Source: Bolinopsis microptera (Eukaryota > Ctenophora > Tentaculata > Lobata > Bolinopsidae). Taken from it: a DNA stretch of 64,000 nt. Below the pieces are notes generated by a model. It worked only from the letters and a program-made list of their open reading frames with translations. It ran no database searches and had not been told where the DNA came from. The position numbers and the translations under genes are program-made. Below are positions 57,190 through 64,000 of the stretch, piece after piece. The first letter of the stretch is position 1; the number at the start of each line of letters is the position of its first letter. The stretch is taken from assembly GCF_026151205.1 (NCBI RefSeq), contig NC_087072.1, positions 19,248,103-19,312,102 of the forward strand. The letters run 5' to 3'.

Positions 57190-57650
57190 ATAAGAAGGGC
57201 TCCAACTCATTTAACTCTCAATAACGGTTTTCCGATCATTCTGCTGAGTCAACCGGGGAGACATTACACTAATACTATCTGAGCTGTGAAGTGTGAAAAT
57301 ATCTAACTTCAAAAGATGCCCTAGTGGTGAGAATGTCCGCCTTCTGAGCAGAAGATACAGGCTAGGGTTCTAATCATAGTGTCACTCAGTCCATGCGAAA
57401 TTACACATCTGTGTTATACATACTCAGTCACCTCAGCCTTATGATTGGAAAATGGTGATGGAGGGTTAAATTTTTTTTTTTTAGTTATTATAATATAGCA
57501 ATGACCCTACATAAAATCAAACCTTTAAGAATATACAAAATTCCCTAAGCACTCAAAAATTACCCTTGGCCTTGTGGCTCCAAGTTAAGATCTAGACTGT
57601 TTATATTAACAATGTTTTTTCTCGTACCTCTGGAGGGTTAAATGATCACT
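57190..57650. mobile_element. Cluster of tRNA-derived SINE fragments
   Basis: 57190-57260 (minus) resembles the tail of the 40.8-41.0 kb SINE (CTCATTTAACTCTC, CTGAGTCAACCGGGG). 57315-57480 (plus) has a decayed tRNA-like head (CTAGTGGTGAGAATGTCCGCC; B box AGGGTTCTAATC) and a tail ending GGAGGGTTAAAT plus a T run. A further tail fragment lies near 57630. These are copies of one SINE family that shares the GGGTTAAAT tail. Confidence 0.65.
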
Positions 57651-57889
57651 TCGAGATAGCAGGGCCTACTCTCATGCTGTCTATTATAGGTGATGATTAA
57701 TTCTGAAAAACTAGGGACAACTGGGGAATGATCGATCCCAGAACCTCGACATTTCGCGTATCTTGCTCTGTAATGTAAATATAGTGTGGATACATGCGAA
57801 TATATATTTTAAATAACTAAGGGTTAAATGAGTAGAAAGTACTGTGCTACAAATGGTTAAAGATGAAGAATATATTTTGTTTTCCAAGC

Positions 57890-59120
57890 TTTCTTCTCGA
57901 AATATTATTGGCCCGATGGCAAATGCTACGAAGTAGCGCGCGCCGGGCCATACCATTAACAATGGTCAAAATGCCATGAGCTGCGAAGGATTGACATAGT
58001 GAATCAAAGCAGAACTTGAACTGAAAAGGGTTGGCATTTGACGGATGTTACTCGTCTAAATTTCTTCGAAGTAGCGCGCGCCGCTTTCTGCCCGACGGCT
58101 TTCTGCCCGACGGCAAGTGCTACGAAGTAGCGCGCGCCGGGCCAGACCATTAACAATGGTCAAGATTGGCATCACTTTAACGGGTGATACTCGTAAAATA
58201 TCTGTTCCATATATTAGACCGTCGACGAGTCCAACTCTGAACTCGGCGCGCGTCTTGTCATACGTTGTATGACCAGCTGCGCACGAAGACGATACTATAG
58301 TGAGGCGACAGTGGGGGTCACCACGTGATACAACGCGCGTCCTGGTAGGTTATAAACCTACAAGCTTTACTGGGCCGCGCTCAGCCTGTCATTCCGCCGA
58401 ATCTCTAATCTCTATGCTATGTTAATGAACATAATAGCCTGAGGTCCCCAGGTAACTCATGGCTATGATGTGAACGTCTGATTATTCCATTCTGCATTCG
58501 AGCGTGCTAAATCAATAATCATAAATCTTCGAGAAATTGTTCTGAAAGTGCCCCCGAGATGACAGTTGAAATAAAATCAACCTTGACCATTGTTAATGAT
58601 CTGGCCCGGCGCGCGCTACTTCGTAGCTCGTGCCATCGGGCCATTTTGAGAAAAAAGCGGCGCGCGCTACTTCAAAGAAATTTAGACGAGTAACATCCGT
58701 CAAAATCAACCTCAATAGTCAATACATTTATTTTGGACGCTGATTCCGAATCACCCCCATGACATAGGGTTTGCTCTATCCAGAGCCCTTGCGCTTGCAG
58801 TGACGCGCGCCCGCCTCCCGGCGGTGAAACTTGTGAAACAAGCGCGCCCGCAGTGGCGCAAAAGCACATGGTTATTAGTTAGGTGATTGTAGCGTGATGC
58901 ACTATTGGGCCGCGCGCGCATCCAATAACGTTTCTCGCAACCACAGATCGGCGAAATTCGAAGGATTGACATCGTGAATAAAGGTTGGGTGAAACATATG
59001 GTTAAAATGTTCCCCTGCGGCGAAATATTTGTAGGTTTATAACCTACCAGGACGCGCGCCGAGTTGGACTCGTCGACGGTCAAATATATGGAACAGATAT
59101 TTTGCGAGTATCACCCGTTA
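57890..59120. repeat. CpG-rich nested inverted-repeat cluster
   Basis: Several units occur repeatedly in both orientations. CTACGAAGTAGCGCGCGCC occurs directly at about 57929 and 58121 and inverted at about 58606. A block with GATGTTACTCGTCTAAATTT lies at 58043 and is inverted at 58673. GATACTCGTAAAATATCTGT...GTCGACGAGTCCAACTC at 58186 is inverted at 59059-59119. AGGTTATAAACCTAC occurs at 58346 and again at 59033. The GCGCGCGC content contrasts with the AT-rich surroundings. It is probably the arms of a composite foldback or MULE-like element; no transposase was found inside. Confidence 0.7.
58360..58460 (+). repeat. Dispersed repeat, copy 1 of 3
   Basis: Contains CGCTCAGCCTGTCATTCCGCC followed by ATAATAGCCTGAGGTCCCCAGGTAACTC. 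The same unit returns at 60005-60090 and inverted at 61295-61385. Confidence 0.75.
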
Positions 59121-60004
59121 AATTTAATTGACGATGTCAATTCATTGCAGCTCGGCGAGGCACAGTAGCGCATTTCGCCGATCTAGCGAGAGCTAGAAGC
59201 TGCGAGAAGCCTCATTGAGTGCGTGGCGCGGCACAGTAACGCATATCATCGCGCTACAAGTTTTGAATTTGAGACAACGAAATTGAGTAGGTAGTGCGCC
59301 ATCGACAGTGAGCCGCGCGTGCCGACTGTAGGATGGTTTTTTAGCGCTAATTTCGGCCAGCACAATTTTCTTCACACAAATAAATATTAAATATCCTTCC
59401 CGACCTCCGATTGCAACAAAAATTGGTAAGCCTACTCATAGACTTACAAGGAAGGTGTCCGAAAAGTTTAAAGCATATCCAACCATCAGACATTATGTTA
59501 CAGCTAAAAGCAGCGTATTTTGCTCCATTTTGATCACTATATCAACTCCGATATCCACCAAATTTTTCGGACAGTTGTGAAAGCCCTATTGGAAGGTCGT
59601 CGCCAATTTTCAGAATGATCTCATTCAAGGAACTGAAGATATATCCAAATAATACGACAAAAATCTACGAATTTGGTCAAATTTGGTCAAATTACGCGAC
59701 TTTTACAGCAAATTTTGCTCCAAAAGCCGCGCACCATCAAATATGGCACCTAGGCGAAACTCACTGATCTTTCCAAAAAGGTATGACAAATTTGGTATTG
59801 TGAAAATTCTCACAGTCTCTAGAAAACAATGGTACAAAAATTTTTAAAATCCGAGCAAGTTTATTTTTATGGTGCACCCCCTAAATTGAGACAATGTATT
59901 GGTTGGTAATAACGGATCCTGAAGAATACTGGCGAAATGATTTTCACATCTCGGTCAGTCTTCCCATCAAAGAGGATACATTTTTCGATTTCGTCAGCTC
60001 TTTT
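59121..60004. other. No supported gene
   Basis: Moderately AT-rich with low-complexity runs. No domain-bearing frame or splice-bounded exon. Confidence 0.4.
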
Positions 60005-60140
60005 TGTTACTGGGCGGCGCTCAGCCTGTCATTCCGCCGTATTTTTATAAACATAATACATAATAGCCTGGGGTCCCCAGGTAACTCTTCTTGTAGGTTT
60101 ATAATCTACCAGGCCAGGACGCGCGCCGAGTTGGACTCGT
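60005..60140 (+). repeat. Dispersed repeat, copy 2 of 3
   Basis: Carries the same CGCTCAGCCTGTCATTCCGCC unit, then CCTGGGGTCCCCAGGTAACTC, a GTAGGTTTATAATCTACCAGG palindrome and CGAGTTGGACTCGTCGAC. It shares the last piece with the 57.9-59.1 kb cluster. Confidence 0.75.
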
Positions 60141-60224
60141 CGACAAATATTTTACGAGATGTGCAGCTGGGAGGAAGAACGAATTCAAGAAAAGTCTTCG
60201 ACTCGGTGTGTTTGGAGATCCGGA

Positions 60225-60490
60225 GGCCTTCCTCTTGAGCGTTGTTAGGAGTTCGAGTCTCTGTAGGGTAGCCGAATCCGAATCGTATTCGTGGTTGTGT
60301 GGTTTACTTCCGAGGGAAAGAGTGTTGTCTGTGAGAGCAAGGTAGCAGTGCCAGTGGCAGGGACATTTAAGAGATTTGCTCTTCTGGCAACGCCAAGCAG
60401 AGAAGATGGAAGAGGACGGTGTCATCAGATTTCTTCCTGCAGTAGATGTATCCGTCAGAATCAAGCACCTGTTCATGACATCCTCTGAAA
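60225..60490 (-). pseudogene. Possible FLYWCH-type zinc-finger fragment
   Basis: The minus-strand frame gives SIFSAWRCQKSKSLKCPC followed about 20 residues later by LGSKPHNHEYDSD. The WRC ... C ... HNH pattern is what FLYWCH zinc fingers show, and that domain is often linked to MULE transposases. The start of the domain is not clear and there is no transposase, so this is a fragment at best. It lies among the dispersed inverted repeats, which fits a MULE-like origin, but the frame could also be chance. Confidence 0.4.
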
Positions 60491-61294
60491 CCATTGAGGA
60501 ACTTAGACTTGGAGAACGTAGGCATGACTATTTTTGATAGAAATAGAATGCGACAGTACTACCTTCTATCTTCCAGTATATAATTATATAGTTATACCTA
60601 AGAACACTTGATCGGCTCACTCCCCTTGCATGCCTTTGGCACGTATGTCTGACATCCCTTGATACGAGACCCCCCCCCCCCCCCCCCCCTTTAGCAACAG
60701 CTCCCGTCCCTTATGTGATCTACGAGTCGAGCAGTCAGATCATGTTTACTTCTTTATGTACAGCTATGATTTACAGAATTGACATGTGAACTCTACTACC
60801 CCAGATCTAGCCCATTTCTATGTCAATTATATTAGAGTCACTATTGTGACGGTACATTAGAACCAGAAAGAAACAAAGTGTGAAGGCCTGAACGGAACCC
60901 CTCGGTTTCAGTTCCTTGTTTAACACTGCCATACAGCAAGGACATCCACCGGGTTCTCCAAGGATGTGCACATAGCTCACTCCACACTATGCTCTGTCAA
61001 ATGTTGCTTATATACCAATGATCTAAAGGAAATATTTCCTTGTAAGTTTAGAGGGCGATCTGTGAACAGACAACTACCTCATTCCCAACTATGTCTATAG
61101 GTACTAGAATTCCTATACTATCCCAACGAGCTACACCAAGCATAGTTTCAATCTATGGATCACATCACTAATTATACGTCACTATTTGGTGATGTGATCC
61201 GACCCCTCTTGGGGGCCAGATCAGTTTCCTGACCCAAAGTATCCCAGTGGTTTTTAGCTTATAACTGGAAAACTATATGACTTGAGACCTTCTA
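60491..61294. other. No supported gene; C run at 60670-60689
   Basis: A run of about 20 C and otherwise unremarkable sequence. No frame with a domain. Confidence 0.45.
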
Positions 61295-61385
61295 CCTGGG
61301 GACCTCAGGCTATCATGTTCATAAACATACCGAATAGAGATTAGGCAGAATGACAGGCTGAGCGCCGCCCATGCAGTAAGAGACC
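61295..61385 (-). repeat. Dispersed repeat, copy 3 of 3 (inverted)
   Basis: The reverse complement of the unit at 58360 and 60005: it contains CTGGGGACCTCAGGCTAT and GGCAGAATGACAGGCTGAGCG. Confidence 0.75.
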
Positions 61386-61739
61386 TTGAAACCTTTATTC
61401 GCCCCTTTTAATGTGCTCATTCTGGTTATTTTGATGTGTTAATTGACCTCAATTAGTCAATTATAAGACGAGTTAAATAATTTTAAGCATGCGTCAGTCG
61501 CGATTGGGTAACTCAACTTCAAAGCGTCCTGAAGGTTTATGCCCAAGCTAAAACAGGCGAAATTGAGTTACTAATACCTTGATAAAGGCCTGTGCTTCAA
61601 GAAAAATTCTTCTCAAATCGTGCAGATATTCTACAGATTTTGTGCATAACTGACTGTACTACTACTAGTGGTGTTGGGCAGGATCAGGACTGCTTCCACT
61701 CGAGTTTTAATGAAGAAATTTTTAAATAATAAAAATAAA

Positions 61740-62890
61740 TTTTTAAAATTTTTCATAAATGATCTCCCTGATGGAATTGAGAGCTTCGTATCACTCTTTG
61801 CGGACGATCTTAAGCTAGTAACGAGCACAGCTAAGCACAGTGTTGCACAAGATGATATACTGAAACTCAATGCGTGGGAGAAGGAATGGCTCCTAAGATT
61901 CAATGTGAAGGATGGCAAGTGTAAGGTACTACATATTGGGCGTAACAATCCAATGCACGAGTACTTCATGAATGGGGAACGCCTCCCCCAAGTGAAGGCA
62001 GAAAAGGATCTTGGAGTTCTAACTACCAGAAACCTGGACTGGAGTGATCATATAGATAAGTCCGTGAAAAAAGCAAAGTCTGTTATAGGCTGGATCAAAC
62101 GAAGTTTGATCTGCCGTAACAAATTTGTTATGCTAAATGTCTACAGAACTCTAGTTCGACCTCACATCGAATACGCTGTGCAAGTGTGGAATCTACCAGC
62201 AGAGCACGGAAACTGGAGGACTATTAAGAAGATAGAAGACGTTCAGAGAGAATTTACACGAATAATCGACGGGATTGGTATCCTACCATACGATGAGAGA
62301 CTGAGAATCCTCCAGTTAACAACACTACTGGAGCGCCGTATGAGGGGTGATCTTATTGAAACCTTTAAAATAACGACGGGTAAAGTGGACTATGGACAAG
62401 ATCTTTTCAGGATATCACGTAGCGGTACCAAGATCCTAAAAGATAAAAGAGGAAATCAGGTCCTCAGTAACCGTGTTGCCAATTACTGGAACAAAGTACC
62501 AAGTTCGGTTAAAGAAGCCAGTTCAGTAGACGCATTCAAAGCTCGACTTCAATGTTATAAAAATGAACTGATAGCGAGTGGAGCATCGTCAAAGGGTCAC
62601 TTCTGGGATCTCAGCGAAACCTTGATGTCAAAAATAAATACATGTGAGCATGATTCATATGCACATTTCATGTCTAATAACCCATTGATTGCTAAATACC
62701 GAGGAATCAATGTTTCTTGATTGTTAAATTCAGAACTACATGTTAACGTCCTAAAAATAATTAATCATTAAATGTTCCGGATAGGAACATTTTTCTTTTT
62801 GATAATATTGTGCGAACTGCAATAGCGTAGAGTGCAGTTGGGTTTCAAGTTTTGTCGAGATGGCCATGTGGCCATAATCCTATTATTATT
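61740..62890 (+). pseudogene. 5'-truncated LINE reverse transcriptase, CR1/L2-like C-terminal part
   Basis: The open frame runs 61668-62720. LINE homology begins at about 61750 with FINDLPDGIESF, then the catalytic FADD (FADDLKLVTS), KDLGVLTTRNLDWSDHI and YRTLVRPHIEYAVQVW, and an ending with NYWNKVPSSVKEASSVDAFK. All earlier RT motifs and the endonuclease are missing through 5' truncation. No internal stop occurs in the remaining 320 or so residues, so it is fairly young. The 62721-62890 stretch is likely its 3' untranslated region, ending near an ATTATTATTATAAAGG run. Confidence 0.85.
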
Positions 62891-63039
62891 ATAAAGGGTC
62901 TCAATAAGAGGTCTCGACTGCCTAGGCGTCAGACCTTGGCAGTCGGTAGTTTTCTTCTGGCCCGGGATCAGCTGACCCTAGGGACCAGAGGATAAAGGTG
63001 TAGAAACTATATGTATCTACAAAACTTTCAAGGTTGTTT

Positions 63040-63410
63040 TTACAAGAGACAGGGCTTGCTGCGCAAGGGAAGAAAAGCGGGAGAAACACTCACAAATTAT
63101 ACAAATAAATATTATAAAACATAGCAAAAAGAAATTCAAACAATCCTACACTACTACAAATGTTTATTACATACTACAATGTGATACATGATAATTATAT
63201 GCTGTATAGACAAGAAACAGGGCTTGCAGGGCAAGAGATGGATCAAAGGGACTAGTCACAGAGTGTAATATACAGTGATTCAGCAAGAACCCATTGCTGA
63301 ATCTGGCACACAAAATACCACAATCAAAACAAAAATATACAATATTATATCAAACAATATGTTTATACAAGAATCAGGGCTTGCAGAGCAAGAGAAGAAA
63401 AATAAGAGAA
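63040..63410. repeat. Three copies of a repeated module, about 160 bp apart
   Basis: Related segments CAGGGCTTGCTGCGCAAGGG (63050), CAGGGCTTGCAGGGCAAGAG (63218) and CAGGGCTTGCAGAGCAAGAG (63376) are each preceded by ACAAGA and followed by AAGAAAA-like sequence, A-rich between. Spacing is near 160 bases. This is either a diverged satellite or the end of a repeat family. Confidence 0.65.
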
Positions 63411-63796
63411 AACTACCATCAACTGTATATACCGTAGTCCATCAGATAGGTAATCATTACTAATACACTTATTATTATTATTATTAAAGCCCAAATATTA
63501 CAGTGAAAAGAGAGAGCCAAAAATTCGGGCATATTTTATTTCAGTGAAATATTTGAGTGAAAATTTGCCCATGGAACTAGATGGTAAATCCTTATGATAT
63601 AGGGGTTGTTCACCCCTTAGACTTAGAGATAATTTTTATCACCGAAAAACAGGCCATTTTTAAACAGCATGTATGTGATAATTTCGGTAATTTTTATAAC
63701 TCAGTAATATCGCTCCGTTAAATATTTATTTCCAGTTTTTACAGTAAATTCGGGTTTCTTTTCATCTTATTGTACCCCAAACCAAAGTATTGAAGT

Positions 63797-64000
63797 ATGT
63801 TGCTGTCTCGTCTTCATAAATTGAAACCCATCCTTTCATCTACAAAACAGTTGCTGTTTCGTTCTCATTTTCCTAGTGGAAGACACCTCAGTGAACTTGT
63901 CAAACTAACAGAACACGGTATCAGAGACAACGACAGAGACCTCCTGCACGTGGAAACACGGAATATGTGCCGCTGTGAAACCTGCTTCGGCAAACACAAT
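63797..64000 (+). CDS. N-terminal exon of a gamma-butyrobetaine/trimethyllysine hydroxylase-type protein (partial)
   Basis: An ATG at 63797 opens a frame that runs off the window (68 codons). The first 30 residues, MLLSRLHKLKPILSSTKQLL, are basic and Ser/Leu-rich without acids, like a mitochondrial presequence. LVKLTEHGIRDND and then ETRNMCRCETCFG follow. BBOX1/TMLHE proteins begin with a small zinc-binding N-terminal domain with the pattern W-L-R-D-N-C-x-C-x-x-C, which CRCETC resembles. Those enzymes are 2-oxoglutarate dioxygenases of carnitine synthesis. The catalytic part lies outside the window, so the assignment rests on the Cys pattern and targeting sequence only. Confidence 0.5.
   Translation, partial: MLLSRLHKLKPILSSTKQLLFRSHFPSGRHLSELVKLTEHGIRDNDRDLLHVETRNMCRCETCFGKHN

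Overview
This window is animal nuclear DNA: AT-rich, with large gene-poor stretches, spliceosomal introns (GT..AG), nested genes and many families of mobile DNA. The transposon mix (APE-type LINEs, Penelope-like elements with GIY-YIG, hAT and TA-targeting DNA elements, tRNA-derived SINEs) would fit a cnidarian or another marine invertebrate. That placement is inference; no single feature fixes the species.

Left part (1-33 kb): I find no convincing host gene apart from a weak first-exon candidate (22.0-22.3 kb) and a weak promoter/first-exon candidate (25.65-25.88 kb). The stretch is dominated by mobile elements. A nearly complete LINE (about 13.8-19.58 kb) has an ORF1 that fuses an AlkB-like dioxygenase to an SGNH hydrolase, and an ORF2 broken by three frameshifts. 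It is followed by a hAT remnant with an 8-bp target duplication (19.82-20.44 kb), an inverted repeat around a small membrane-protein ORF (23.2-24.0 kb), a TA-flanked element with arms of about 310 bp carrying a LINE end (27.05-28.48 kb), a 5'-truncated LINE (29.25-30.4 kb) and an 0.8-kb element with both inverted and direct terminal repeats (30.77-31.57 kb).

Middle part (33.2-54 kb): the main host locus. A CASC3/Barentsz (MLN51) homologue, a core component of the exon junction complex, runs on the minus strand from 52,027 to 33,231. I reconstructed 14 coding exons whose phases all agree (839 residues). Its introns contain a two-EF-hand protein gene on the plus strand, a single-exon GT31 glycosyltransferase gene on the minus strand, a hAT-like element with decamer arrays, a SINE, and a palindromic pair of Penelope-like elements with 1,065-bp arms. 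About 550 bp upstream, on the same strand, lies an RluA/RPUSD2-like pseudouridine synthase whose catalytic motif looks altered.

Right part (54-64 kb): a 3.0-kb foldback element that is almost entirely palindromic, a tRNA-SINE cluster, a CpG-rich block of nested inverted repeats with dispersed relatives up to 61.4 kb and a possible FLYWCH zinc-finger remnant, another 5'-truncated LINE (61.7-62.7 kb), a three-copy repeat module, and at the right edge the first exon of what looks like a mitochondrial gamma-butyrobetaine/trimethyllysine hydroxylase-type gene.

The least ordinary objects are the ORF1 domain fusion, the altered pseudouridine synthase, and the two large palindromes. All similarity statements rest on motif recognition by eye, without database searches.
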